Below are positions 34,648 to 47,084 of a DNA stretch of 64,000 nucleotides, piece by piece (the stretch's first letter is position 1; every line of letters starts with the position of its first letter). The stretch comes from Ricinus communis (Eukaryota > Streptophyta > Magnoliopsida > Malpighiales > Euphorbiaceae): positions 23,105,126 through 23,169,125 of the forward strand of contig NC_063261.1 in assembly GCF_019578655.1 (NCBI RefSeq). Reading direction: 5' to 3'. Made by a program: the position numbers and the translations under genes. The notes beneath the pieces are model-generated. The model was given only the letters and a program-made list of their open reading frames with translations, ran no database searches and was not told the DNA's origin.

Positions 34648-37600
34648 AAAAGAAAAAGTTGTAATGAATGAGAATGGTAGGGACAGATGTACATATACAT
34701 GAAGATCTATGGACTCATTTTTCAGCTACACAAAATATTTTTGGATTAGGACTTTTGATGGACAACCCAATGCACAAATGCTCAGTTGGTGGGGGTTTTC
34801 TGTTCTCATTCCCCCTCAGGAGATGGAAATGTTTTTGTTTACCAACAAGGGAAATGGGGGAATCAGCTATGGAATTATATATATATTTACTATCGGATTA
34901 AATTAGCGAATGCAATTAATACTATAAGCATGATTATATGTACATGATTATAAATTTTTGAAGGAGTTAATATGATTTCTTACAGAATTCCTTTGCAAGA
35001 TTTTTAGATTCAATTATGTTGAATTGGTTTGTTTTGAGAAAAGGGGTAGAGCATCACTTATTTATGATTAGGGATTGTGATTTTGCCTAATCCAATCCTA
35101 ATGAGATTATAAATCAATTTAAATAGAAAAAACCGGATAAAGTTATATTTAATTCGCACCCAACTCAAATGTCCATTTATAATTTCGATAATATAAGTAA
35201 TTGAATCTTATATATGTAGAGCATATTTAAAATTAATGTTCAAATTTGACATTTTTTACTTGATTTGAACTCAACTACATTTATTAGAACGTACAAGATA
35301 TTATATGTATTTTTTTAACTAATCTACTCATGCAATATCTGAGTTTATGTTTAATTAAAATCACTGTGCATGCAAATGAGTTTCAATTGATATTGAAACC
35401 AGTTCACAGTTCAGCTCTTCAAAAAAGAAAAAGAAAAAAAAAAGAAGCTAAAATGGCACATTAATGTAATGCTTTTCTGTTTTCCATATTTTTTATATAT
35501 GTTTGTAATCTCTAAGCACAAGACAATATTATTAGAATTAAAAAAATTGCTACTGTCTGAATCTCTGTTGGGTTTGGTGAATTTGAAAGCAGAGGAGAGA
35601 ATCAAAAAATGGTCAATTTTGGTGGGTAAGTAGGCTTCAGCTTGTGGGTGCCAGCCAGCCCGTATTGCAGTGGACAGTCAGTGAGCAAAGATAAACAGTA
35701 GATGCCAATACCAAATTGACAACTTTAGATGGCTGAATTTGATTAAGATTTAAAATCTTCTTGCGCATCTATCTCATATTATATAGTCTCTTCTCATGCC
35801 TCAAAATCTGAAACCAATATGCATTCATAGACTATGAGCATTTGGTCTTGAGTTTGAATGCCATGATTTATTATTTACTTTATTATAAAATAAATAAATA
35901 GATACTGCTAAATATTTATATTTCTTTTGCCAAATTGATGGCCTTTTATAAAAGTTTTGTTGTAAGTGTATAAATAAAAAGTGTTATAATAAATAAAAGT
36001 CAAAATAAAAGGCTATAGAAGCTAAAAACACTCAAAGCTGCTGTAAAGTTTTCATTGTGCTCTTAATGATAAAACACACACTATTACAATTTTTTATATT
36101 TTAGATAATAACTAGTTTTCTTGATTACACTCTCAAAAGATCTCTCAGTGAATTTCTTCATGAAATTAATATATGTTTTATAGTATTATTCATAATATAT
36201 GTACAAATATGGATCTAGGGAATATTATTTGATAAAATTTCAAATTCTTAAATAAATTATACTTAAATTATCAAATTGTGTTACAAACAAATAAGATTAA
36301 TTAGAAGGCGATAATTCTAGACATTTCTTTCTCTAAATTTATAGTTTTGAAAGTCTAATTATATATACAAAATGTCTTGCATTAAATTTAGAAATGTAAA
36401 AGATATTTTAGGAATGAAATATTGAAGTGTGTTTGAACCGTCGTGACTAAATAAACATTAAAATATTTAAATTATAGTTAATTGATATGATTTCTCACAT
36501 TATTTAAAGTTATCTATTTCAAATCTCTAATTTTTAAAATAAAGATTTTTAATTGAAATAATTTTTATTTTTTTTCTTGCTAGAAATGATATCAATATCA
36601 TTGAGTGCTTAAATGGACAGTATATTCTGTGCAGTGAAAGTCGATGTAAAGAAATCTTTTAAAAAAATTAAAACTACATTTTATAAAGCATTTTTTTTTC
36701 GGACGAAAGAACAAGCTGTAATTGCCATACAAGTAGTTGAATAAGAGGCCGTAGAGTAAAGAATCAAGTCGAACTCCAATACTAAAGGAAGAGAAAAGCG
36801 ATGAAAAAAGCTTAATTTTATTACAATATAATATAAAGTAGATCTTACTATTTCAATTTTAATTTTAAAAAAATTTATTTCATGAATAAATCTTTTTTTT
36901 ATTTTTAATAAATTTATATTTCTATAGTTATTTATACAAAAGTAAAATTTATATAAAATTAATAAAAATTAGGAAAAATATTATTTACATAATAAAGTAT
37001 TTTTAATAAATTGATCGTTGATAAATAAATTTATTTAACTTTTACTTATTAAAAGAAAATATAAAATTAATTTAATTTACTAAATAGATAATAAATATTA
37101 AATTTAAAAATTAAATAAAATAAATTAATAAAAACACAATTATTTAAAAAAGTATTCAAAGAAATGTGTTGCTAGCATTACTTAATTTATAATTTTCTTA
37201 ATAAGTATTTGAAACTGATTGAAAATGGTGGAGCACATAAATTAAAAATTTATGAGTCACGTAATTAACTTTGTTAATTTAACAACATAACCGTTGTCTA
37301 TAAAATTAGCAAAAAGAAAGAAAAAAACTCGAAAATCACATGTATTTCGGAATCCTGCGCGTTGTTGTCGTAATAATAATTAAAGTACGACGACGTTTAT
37401 TGGTCCCGTCGTGTCAGCATATGAACGTGTCAGAAAATCAGGTACCGCTGTACTATAAATTTTCTTTGGGCGTTTGCAAGTTTAATTTTCAGCCATGTTT
37501 TTCTACGAGATTTTTGAGCCCACAAAAATATAATAATCAGTTTTAGAAAAATAAAAATAGATGTAGTATGAGTGTCATCGATTCTGATTTTGTTAGTGCA

Positions 37601-38700
37601 TCTAAAATTATTGTCCTTTGTTCAATAATATAAAGAGGATAATACTTTGGCCATAGTTAGTTTGTAATTAAATAGATTAAATTTAAATTATTTTTTATAT
37701 TATAATAAAAAAGACCATTTACTAATTGGCAAGAAAATAATATAAATTTTATCTTTTATTATGTTATAATATAATCTTTATGCAAAATAAATAAAATAAA
37801 TTACTGTATTATTTTATGACATAGCTTTGCATATTCCAATACCTATTATTAAAAAATAAAAAATTTTAAAAAAATTAACTTGAGAATTTAAATTATAATT
37901 ATTAAATTATAATTTATTCAGACAGTTTAAATATTATTTTTTAAAATATAAAATATTATAGTAGAAATAATAAAATAGAAAGCTCACAGAAATATTCGGT
38001 AGATAATAAAGCGATTGACTCATAAATTTGATTTTAAATATCTGGTTATAAATGAAAATATCATATAAAAAAATTATTTGATTAAATCAATTTTTATGCA
38101 GAAATATTTCATTTGACATATTTTTATATTTCAGACTCATATACTTTTTTTACAATTTCTTTTTTTTCTGTTCTTTTCTACATATGTTTATATTTTAGAC
38201 ACATGTGTTTTAGATTTTCTTCTACTATTAAAAATATATTGCATGCATTCAACTATATCACAAAAGGATTTTCATTAAAAGGTTTCAAAATCATTCTTTA
38301 GAATTCGAGAAACAATTTAATTAGTTAAATAAATTTAATTATTTCCTTAAGTGTCTATATTTCTATTTGGCTAGCATTTAAGTTACTATTTGTATGATAT
38401 AATCTATTTTATTAAAAAAATTTGTATACTAAAGGGAAAAAAAGTATATTCTTGCTCTTCATGTCGGGGTGCATATATTGGCACCTTATCCGTTTCTTTT
38501 ATTATTATTATGTTCAGTTAAACTCAAAATCATCAAAAAGATTTCAGTTTGTGCTCACGTTAAAGGTTTTGGACAATTCTGGATGTAATTGAAAATATAC
38601 AAAATGAAGTACCAATTTTTGTCCCGCTAAAAAGATGAAGGACAAAAATGCACGTTTGCCTATAATAAATTAATAATTGAAAAAGACAACCAACACGAGG
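34648..38700. other. Protease 3' flank and gene-poor intergenic region
   Basis: 34.65-34.9 kb is probably 3' UTR. Beyond it, AT-rich sequence has no supportable gene. A GC-richer island at 37.33-37.55 kb holds a 68-codon plus-strand frame and a small imperfect palindrome (GTCGTA...TACGAC near 37367-37393). Neither is recognised. Confidence 0.5.
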
Positions 38701-39044
38701 GAAAAAAAAGAAGAAGAAGAAGAGAGTTTGACGGTGGTGATTGCATGTAAGGAGCAGAAACCGACGCCGTTTCTATGTTTATCTTAAGAATCGTTAAAAC
38801 TAAAACCAAAATAAACAAACAAATCGGAAGCTTTTACGAGAAAGAAAGCGGGTTGGTTTTAGGCCCAAAACCCGATTCCAACGCGTCCGAGTTTAATCAC
38901 GCTTCTCTAACTCGCCATCTTCTCCTTCTTCAAATCTTATTTTATTCAAAATAAATAAATAAAACAAAAATTCTACTCCCGTGTCCCCAATACGGGATCG
39001 ATCCATACATCCGGATCCGGTGTCGTTTTTGTCTGATTAAAATC

Positions 39045-39249
39045 GTAAGTCTCCTCTTCATTTCTTCTTTCATCGCTCGTGTAAATAATTTGATTTCTGT
39101 GATTGTTCAACTATCGTAAGAATTCTTGAATTTCAGGTTTCTCCGTTTCTCGATATTTAATTACCGATTTTTTATTGCGATCAAACTGATGTATCTTTTC
39201 TGGTTTATAGTTCTAATTAATTAAAATCATTTTTTTACTGCAATTTCAG
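39045..39249 (+). other. Probable 5' UTR intron of the SDIR1 gene
   Basis: A strong donor, GTAAGT, at 39045 and an acceptor, TTTCAG, ending at 39249 bracket T-rich sequence upstream of the ATG at 39334. A nearer acceptor (ending at 39135) is an alternative. A GGCCCA site-II-like element at 38862-38867 may belong to the promoter. Inferred from splice-site quality only. Confidence 0.5.
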
Positions 39250-39333
39250 CGAACCTGAATCATTTTTGGGATATACATTATCAGAGCAGCTGATACTTTA
39301 TAATTAATTAAATAAATTACGAAAAGGAAAGCA

Positions 39334-42300
39334 ATGAGTTTTGTGTTTCGAGGGACAAGAGCTGATTTAGAAAATGGCTTTCAAGGATTTATCCCTGAGC
39401 GTCGAGCTGTGGTAGTTTTACTATTTTTTTTATGTTGCACTTTCTATAATTTAATATATTTAATCTAATCTAATTTTATGCTTATAGTTTCATTATCAAT
39501 TTTGTTGATTTTATTTTATTTGGTTGATCAGCGTGTCCATGCAACACGGCCTGTTAATTCCAACTCTCTTGTTTTTCTTGTCACAGGTACTTTATTTAAT
39601 TCATTACCTTTTGCTTATTGTTGTTTAATTTTAATTTTTTTGTCTTAATTTATGGGATTATGTGGCAGTTCTTTTGTTATTTATGATACTAAACTCACAG
39701 CAAATGTCACCTAATTTCCTGGTATGTTTATTTGCTTAATTAAATAAATATAAATGTTACTATAAACGTGTTATTACTTTTCTGGTTAATAATGTTGGAG
39801 TTTGTTTGTGTATGTGTATGTAGCTTTGGTTAGTTCTTGGTGTTTTTCTAATGGCTACATCACTGAGAATGTATGCGACGTGTCAACAACTTCAAGCTCA
39901 GGCTCAAGCTCATGCTACTATGGCTAGTGGTCTTCTTGGTCATACTGAGTTACGTTTGCATATGCCACCGTCCATTGCACTTGCAACTAGAGGTCGTTTG
40001 CAAGGGCTTAGACTTCAACTTGCACTTCTTGACCGGGAATTTGATGACCTAGGTATGGGTGGTATGAAGTGTGTTTTGGAAGTGAACTTGAGATTGATAG
40101 TGAAATGCAGTTGTTAAATGGTGTGGTAGTCATTTGGAATTGATGATAAAGATTGTTCATGTGGACGTGTTTTGTGCAGATTATGAGACTTTGAGAGCAC
40201 TGGATTCTGATAATGTTCCCACCACTGCATCGATGAGTGACGAAGAGATAAACGCCCTCCCAGTTCACAAGTATAAGCTTACTGCTCTTCAAACGTAAGT
40301 TTTTGAGTTATGATTTAAAACTGTATGTGCCTGAATAAGTTATGGCATGATCATGCTCAGGAAAAAGTGGAAAATTTTTGAGTTGAGGTCAGTGACCTTA
40401 AAAAATTTTAATCTGAGTTTAAAGGGTTATAAATCTGAAAGGAAAAAAGATGTTTTTCCTTGACTATCAAAAAAATATGCCACTTATCTTTTTTTTTTTG
40501 GTTGTTTTTTTGTCTTAAAAGCATTGTAAAAGATGCATAAACACCTTAGTTGATTCATAGTCGTGTTCTGAAAGTTGTTTTCTACTTATTTGAAATTCCT
40601 TGTTGAAATCCTCGAGTAAATGCTGTTATTGATTTGACAATAAGCTGTTTTTTTGGACAGTGGTGGCTCTTCAATTCAACAAGCCTCATCTTCTGTCTCA
40701 GCTGAGGTATTAAATTTGTTTTTCCAACATTGTTAGATAAGTCCAGTCTTCATGTTGCAGGAAAGTTACGATATGCATATTTGCAACCAAACAATCTGTT
40801 TTCGTTTCCTCCTCCTTATTGCTTTACGTTTTGGACTATTGGCATGCACTACTTAACCAGCTGCATCTTGCGCTAAAGCTTTTTATCATAATCAATTATT
40901 TGTCAACAGAAAGTTAGAGAAAGAATACTTAATACTTCTCTTGGTCATGATTCCTTTAGTTTGTCTTTCTTGCTTAACAGGCATCTTTAATTATGTACCT
41001 CTGTATCTGTTCATGATTTACATGGTGAATGCTTTGCCTTGACACTTGCTTTGCACTTGGGTTACACCAAGGTTCTGCTTTGAGTCCCTACCTTTTTGCT
41101 TTAGTCGTGGATGAACTGACAAGGCATATTCAAGAGTACATCCCTTAGTACATGATGTTTGCAGATGACATTCTGTTGATTTTAATTTTTTTTTGCTCAG
41201 AGACATTCTGTTGATAGATGAGACTTAGGTGAGAGTAAGTTAGAACTTTGGAGGAGCACCTTGTAAATAAAAGCATTCAAGCTTACTAGAAGTAAGAGGG
41301 ACTACATGCTTTGCAAGTTTAGATTTGTTGAGAGCAGTGGAAATGTGGAGTTACTTTGGATGGGGTTGCAGTGCCTCATAGCGCACATTGTAAGTACCTT
41401 GCCTCAATCCTTCAAGGAGATGGTGGATGTGAAGAGGATGCTAACTATAGGATTAAAGTAGGGTGGGTGAAGTGAAGGAGTATCAGGAGTCTTATATGAC
41501 CACAAATTCCATTTAGTTGAAAGGCAAGTTCTGCTGCACTGCAATATGACCTGCTATGTTGTATAGTAGTTTTTGTTGGGCAAGGAAGGGGTAACATGTC
41601 TCTAAGATATCATGGAGATGAGAATGCTAGGATGAATGTAAAAGCATACGAGAATGGATGGAGTCCGTAATGGGTGTATAGGAATAGTAGGGGTAATTTT
41701 CACTGAGAATAAGCAGAGAGAATGTAGATTGAGAGGGTTTGGGCATGCGAATTGCAGACCTGTTAATGCTCTGGTTAGAAAGGTCGGCTCCGTTAAGATT
41801 GATGGTGTGAAGGAAGGGGAAGACCTAAACTAACATAGAGAAACGTAGTACAAGATGATCCCTGCCTTTATACCTATCCTAAGATGTAGCCCAAAATTCT
41901 TTAGAATGAAGAAAGAGAATCAATATAGCTGAACCCAATTTATTTTAGGATAAGACTTAGTTGAAGTGAGTTGGGTAACTAGTGATAGCAGATTTAGTCA
42001 GTGGACATCTTGATGGTCTAGTTAGGTGTAGTGCGGTGTGCAATCAATTTAAGCTTCTAGCTGTCAATCCCATATGAGATCTTCATATTGGATTATGTTA
42101 TGACAATTCTATCCATGGAACTAGCAATATGTTACAGCATTCTATCATCGGTTGGCTACTGTCTGTTGTTATTATATCAAACTTGACTGCGTGAACAAAA
42201 TTCTCTATTATTTACTTTTTCCTTTTAAGAGTTTTTATTCAGCTATTCTTTTTTTCTAGCCAAAGAAGCAAGATACAGCCAATGCAGTGGGAAGCATGAA

Positions 42301-43021
42301 GGCTTCAGAAGATGAGCTCACTTGCAGTGTGTGCTTGGAGCAAGTTAATGTGGGAGAACTAATCCGTACCTTGCCATGCTTGCATCAGGTTCATCCTCTT
42401 TCTGCAGTTTTTTAATATGCTTTTATTAACTAGACTATTGATCATCATATCATATACCTACACTCTGTTGCATTGATTGAACACACAAATTAGTTCTACT
42501 TGTTGAATAAACAAAGGCCATTTAGTTTGGCTGCGATCTTTTGCCTGGTAAGCGCTAGCTGAAGTGTTGGAGTGAGGGGTGTCGCCTTTTCTAAAACCTA
42601 CTAATGAAAAGATATTGGATTTTGAGGAACTTGGCAAAGAAACTTCTAGCCATTATGATTTTAATACACTCAGTCCCACAATCCCTTGGAAAAGAAATTT
42701 CTTGAGATACATGATTGTTTAATACACATTGTCCTACTCTCTCCTGATCTTGTTAAGCTCTTCTGAGAGGAGCATAATAATCCTGCATTGATGAAACCAA
42801 TGAAGTTGACGTTTATGCTTGATATATCTTGAATGAATCCATATATTATTAATTTAAAATTTGTGACCTCATGTGAGCACCTTGTAAATTTGCAGTTCCA
42901 TGCTAATTGCATTGATCCATGGCTGAGGCAACAAGGAACATGCCCTGTTTGCAAATTCAGGGCAGCATACGGGTGGCATGAAAATGGACAAGGTGGACTG
43001 GATGCTTCTTACATGGTTTAA
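39334..43021 (+). CDS. SDIR1: SDIR1-type RING-H2 E3 ubiquitin ligase
   Basis: Orthologue of Arabidopsis SDIR1 (salt- and drought-induced RING finger 1, At3g55530), a membrane-anchored E3 ligase that promotes abscisic-acid signalling. Eight coding exons with GT..AG junctions: 39334-39411, 39532-39586, 39669-39721, 39824-40052, 40180-40294, 40661-40706, 42260-42388 and 42896-43021. Joined they give 276 residues (Arabidopsis protein 273). Two membrane segments lie at about 39-54 and 62-78, followed by the conserved PPSIALATRGRLQGLRLQLA region. The RING-H2 finger has C214, C217, C232, H234, H237, C240, C251 and C254 and is split by intron 7 after Q235. The protein ends DASYMV, as in the family. 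Intron 6 is 1,553 bases because of a LINE insertion; the exons are intact. Confidence 0.95.
41025..41975 (+). mobile_element. Decayed LINE (non-LTR retrotransposon) 3' fragment in SDIR1 intron 6
   Basis: The plus strand from 41059 reads as reverse transcriptase, GLHQGSALSPYLFALVVDEL, and continues after one stop to FADDILLI (the F/YxDD catalytic box, at 41158-41181). Further pieces of the C-terminal region follow in shifting frames, including a GDGGCEEDANYRIKVGW-like block near 41420-41470, and end near 41970 with an AEPNLF-like and VG-rich terminus. The missing 5' part and many stops and frameshifts fit a 5'-truncated, long-dead insertion. It lies in the same orientation as the host gene. 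Confidence 0.75.
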
Positions 43022-43672
43022 CTACAGGCAGTAACCTATATATTAGCAAATCATTTTGATAAAATCCCTCTTTCTTTTTCTTTCCTTTTCTTTTTCTGGA
43101 AACAAAAAAGCCTATCAATGAAGGTGGAAGGTCTAATTTGCAACTTCCAACATTTTTATAGGCTTTAAACAAATTGCAGGTTTCTGTATGATCAAAATAT
43201 CATTTATACTCTTATTTTCAGGAAAGGAGGAAAGCAAAAAAAGAAAAAGAAAAACGTATAACATCAATACAAATTGTGTAACTGCGCTTTGCAAGTTTGC
43301 AATGAAAATTATATTTATCACCACATGATCTGGCATATGTACGTAGGCCACGAGAGCATCCATCCATTATTCCATTTTGTTAAAAAGAATAATAAAATAA
43401 AAAAATAAAAAATCCATTACTTACAATGTGGCTCGAGTCGTCTCATATTTCCCAAAATGGAATTGCAGCATTTGAAACATTACGTTTGAAGCTTTAATTT
43501 CTTCAATCCAAATGTCAATTCCATCATTAAAATGCTAGGGATATTCTTAAGCCCTTCAAAATAAAGTTGGTGCATCTTATACATGTCAATCTCATGCTAT
43601 TACAGATGAGTTTCATTTGTCTTGCTGTTTAATCAAATCTAAAATTTTCACCAAGTCAATTGTGATGAAACC
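43022..43672. other. Tail-to-tail intergenic region between SDIR1 and FKBP20-1
   Basis: 651 bases between two stop codons of convergent genes. It must hold both 3' UTRs and polyadenylation sites. A low-complexity A-rich stretch lies at about 43380-43415. No further gene. Confidence 0.7.
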
Positions 43673-44999
43673 CTACTTTGATTTTCCCTTTCCCTTTCCT
43701 TTCTTCGCTTCTAGCTTGGCTTGAATGCGGGCAGCTGCGGCCGCTTTGGCTTCTTCTCTCTTCTTCTTTTCCTCCTCTTTGGTAGCAGCAGCAAGCTCCC
43801 TTTGCTTCTTCAGCTCCCTGATTACGAGTTCCAGTAACGAGCCAATTACATAGGTGAAGTTGAGAGACAACAAATAGGCAGCACTACTTTATTTTAGACC
43901 TCAAAATAATGAAAAGCAGAGATATGGGAAGTATTACTCACTCAAGCCTAGCCCTCTCCTCTGACACACTACTAATACTAGAGCCTTTCCTTGGCTTGCA
44001 GGCCACTAACTCCACCTCAAAAATAAGGGTCGCACTGCATCAAATATAAACACTGATCAACAGAGACATCCATACCATCAAAATTCTAATGATACCACGT
44101 CAGTTGCCAAGCAGACTGCCAACATTTTAATGCACTTGTAGCCATTTGTTTCTCCAAACAAAAAGGCAAGGGCTTCCTTTCATCAATGCATGAATGTAAA
44201 CATTCAATCTTCCTCAATTTCTCTTTTGAGAACCTATATCTCCAGTCCAACTAATCATCAGGTTTACTTTGCATTCAACATCGATTAAGTCATTCTTACC
44301 ACATATCTCTGAATTGTGTGAATTCACTGAGAAATCAAACTTTCACTTAACTGATGATCTTTTAACTTTATCTTCTAGTTATTTAGCTGGCGACTAACAG
44401 CATCTAGCAAGTATTCTGAACAAAAAATTTGAAGTACACATAAAGGGCATTACTCTGGAGGAATATCTGGTGGAGACCCAGCACTGCCATAGGCATATTC
44501 TGGCTTGCAAATGATTTTTGCAACCTCGCCAACCTGGTAGAGCCAACTAACAAACATTACAAACATGTAAAAAAAAAATCTTATAGTGGTAAAATATTTG
44601 CATCAAGGAAGCATATTTTGACCTTCATGGTTTTCAAAGCAATGTCCCATGCCTGGATTACAGAACCCTTTCCCACTTCAAATGAGAAAATAGTATTATC
44701 CTCGTGTGTAGTATCAAATACCTCACCACTTTCAGCAAGTGTACCCTCATAATGAACTGCTCGAGATAGTTCCCCGTTAATTTAAAAAAAAAAAAGAAAC
44801 AAAACATTATTATTGTTCATGATCATGAGATAATAGTAGCAACATCCATGATCATAATATCAGTCAATGGTGATTAGGTAAAGTTTATACCATCAACAAC
44901 AGGAAGATCATCTGAAGGACCAAGTGCATCAGCTTTTGCTTTCCTTAAAATTGTCTTGATTACACCTCCATCCCCACTTAAATCAATTGCATCACCCAT
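43673..44999 (-). CDS. FKBP20-1: FKBP20-1-type immunophilin (peptidyl-prolyl isomerase)
   Basis: FK506-binding-protein family peptidyl-prolyl cis-trans isomerase, orthologous to Arabidopsis FKBP20-1 (At3g55520), reported as nuclear in plants. Five exons on the minus strand: 44999-44891, 44756-44623, 44533-44454, 44034-43942 and 43817-43673, joining in frame to 186 residues (Arabidopsis about 190). The single FKBP domain covers about 35-127, with [17 protein letters not shown], the [16 protein letters not shown] core strand-helix, [13 protein letters not shown] and [13 protein letters not shown]. The C-terminal tail from about 140 is a highly charged Lys/Glu/Ala helix ending GKGKGKSK, which suits nuclear targeting or nucleic-acid contact. 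The ATG opens the family's conserved N-terminus ([13 protein letters not shown]). One upstream intron in the 5' UTR is likely. Confidence 0.94.
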
Positions 45000-45020
45000 G
45001 TCTCATAAAGTCTTATAAAC

Positions 45021-45454
45021 CTGATACAAAATATTAATAAAGAAAATAACAAAAACAAATTAAAAATAACATTTATTACTAAAGTTAACTATATCCAAAA
45101 GCACCACCATAAGCATCATTTCCATTTTTTTTTTCTTTCCCTCTAAATTTTAAGTTAAATATGAAATTTTTTTCAACATAGATCACAGCTAAAAGAGGGA
45201 AATAATATAGACTAAAAATTCTACAAAATAACAAAATCAAATTCAAATAAAACACCTAGGGTTTTCTTCTTCCAATTCAAAAGATCTCACATTTCTACAT
45301 TTACAGACTGCAAAACCCATCAAATCCAAAAGCAAATACGAGAAATTAATAAAAAAAAAATCAGTAGAGAATTCACTATTAAAACACCAAATTCAGAAGA
45401 AAAACAAATTGAAATTAAAATAAATGGAATTAAATAAAACAAGAAAAAACAGAC
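45021..45454 (-). other. Probable 5' UTR intron of FKBP20-1
   Basis: On the minus strand a CAG acceptor (45023-45021) lies 21 bases before the ATG, after T-rich sequence. A possible donor GTCTGT is at 45454. The donor is weak, so the upstream edge is uncertain. Splicing here would join an upstream open frame to an early stop (TTA TAA) before the main ATG. Confidence 0.4.
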
Positions 45455-45619
45455 CCGGCTCAGAGAGGGAGCAGAGAATCGGAGACGAAACTGCGAAATC
45501 GGAAACGAAATACCGGAGAAAATTAGCGTTGATATCGGTGGCCATATGCTTCTTTGTCGAGTGAGAAAGAGTAGAAGCCAGCATAGCGTTTTCTATCGAG
45601 TCAAAACTCTTGGACTCTT

Positions 45620-45636
45620 TGGGCTTTCGAGGCCCA
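45620..45636 (-). promoter_or_regulatory. Paired site-II elements in the FKBP20-1 promoter
   Basis: On the minus strand TGGGCC (45636-45631) and AGCCCA (45625-45620) lie just upstream of the likely transcription start. Site-II motifs bind TCP factors and are typical of housekeeping plant promoters that lack a TATA box. Function is inferred from position and motif. Confidence 0.5.
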
Positions 45637-45669
45637 ACTTGTAAGATTTGGTAGAACCTCAATTCCAAA

Positions 45670-47084
45670 ACTGTTATGATTGGGATTTTTCACAGTTGAA
45701 AATTGTAACTACTCTTTTTACTCTTGCACAATTTTTAGTAAATCCTTATGTTACTGTGAATTTATGGCAGTACATCTTATTTATAGAATTACTATATTAT
45801 TATTAACCCTTTGGCTTTAATTTGGTGGCGAGACACTTAATATCAAACTCAATATAAGTCTTAACCATTGGCTTGAAAGAAACTAACTTGTCTGTCCGTC
45901 TGGGAACTCAATAGCATTGACCCCGACCTTCCCTTTTGCTTCTCGGCCGTTTTGGTTTCCAAGTGACTTAGACAAATCTTTCTTGTCGATAACTTCAGAT
46001 TTCTTTTTTTTATAAATGTAGTGATTTATTTTCACATTATAAAGTTCTTTTTCCTTTCTTCTAACTTAATATATTAAAACTGTTACTATAGCAAAAGCCT
46101 CAAGGGGTCTGAGGATTGAGTATTAGCTCTTCCGCGTAACACTTTCCTGAACTTCAGGTTTCATGAGCATGCACTTAAATCTCTAGACTCTTATTTACTG
46201 AATGCAAAAGAAATTAATAAATAGAAAATAAAATAGGTAAAGAATTTGTTTTTTAAATAGAATTTGATCTCTGTCAACGTAACATACATTAGTGATTTTG
46301 TATATAACAATTAATATCCTACGCAGTTCGTATTCATTGATAACTGTTTTTATCAAAGTTTTTTATAAATATAATATGCATACAATAAATTAAAATTCAG
46401 TTTTGAGCTAATAAACTCAAATTATGGATATTTGATTCGTGTGATTACTGATAAAAGTGCTTACGCTTTGATCAATCAAACTCGAGCCACCTCATATATA
46501 AGACTCTCTCAACCTTCTTTCCTTTGCCATCTTTGTAGATTTTTCGTCTATTTTTATTAAGCTATTCTGTTTGATTTTCTGGGTTCCATTTGTCTTTAAC
46601 TATCATTTGTCACTCCCACCATTAATGTTATCTGTGTAACCGATAATGAGTAGTGCAAAGGCTTATGGCTGTTTATATGTTTCTATATCGAATTCTTTAT
46701 TTTGATTAAATCCTATGTTGGGGATTAAGAATACAAACCCAGTACGTGTACCATGACATCTTGTTAATTTGAACCCTTTTTCATTTTCATCCTCTCAAAT
46801 TAATATAGGCCTGCTGGAGCAGTCCTTCCCTTTCCATCTGGTCCTAAATTTATAAAGCCTCTCGCGTTGCTCTTTATTGAAGATTTTCATAGGTTTTTGT
46901 TTTTATTTTTATTTTTATGATGTATGGCCTTGCCATTAGATTCTGAAATTGAATTATTGTATCCCATGTTGATGAATATAAATGAGAAGTTCTTATGGCT
47001 TGAAGAAAACAATAGTGAAAAGCTTATTTGGATTAGTACACATGGTTGGCTTATGACCTTACTTGTTTGAATAATTCATCCTCT
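45670..47084. other. Intergenic DNA upstream of FKBP20-1
   Basis: Mixed-complexity sequence without a recognisable gene. CATATATAAGA near 46492 looks like a TATA box followed by pyrimidine-rich sequence, but no coding sequence follows. The stretch up to 47.08 kb may be the 5' remains of the adjacent LINE. Confidence 0.45.

Noticed and set aside
37340..37546. 68-codon frame with a small GTCGTA/TACGAC palindrome
   Set aside because: The palindrome is short and imperfect and the frame matches nothing; too weak for a gene or a MITE call.
39851..40117. 88-codon frame ending in intron 4 of SDIR1
   Set aside because: It is exon 4 read through its splice donor, already covered by the SDIR1 model.
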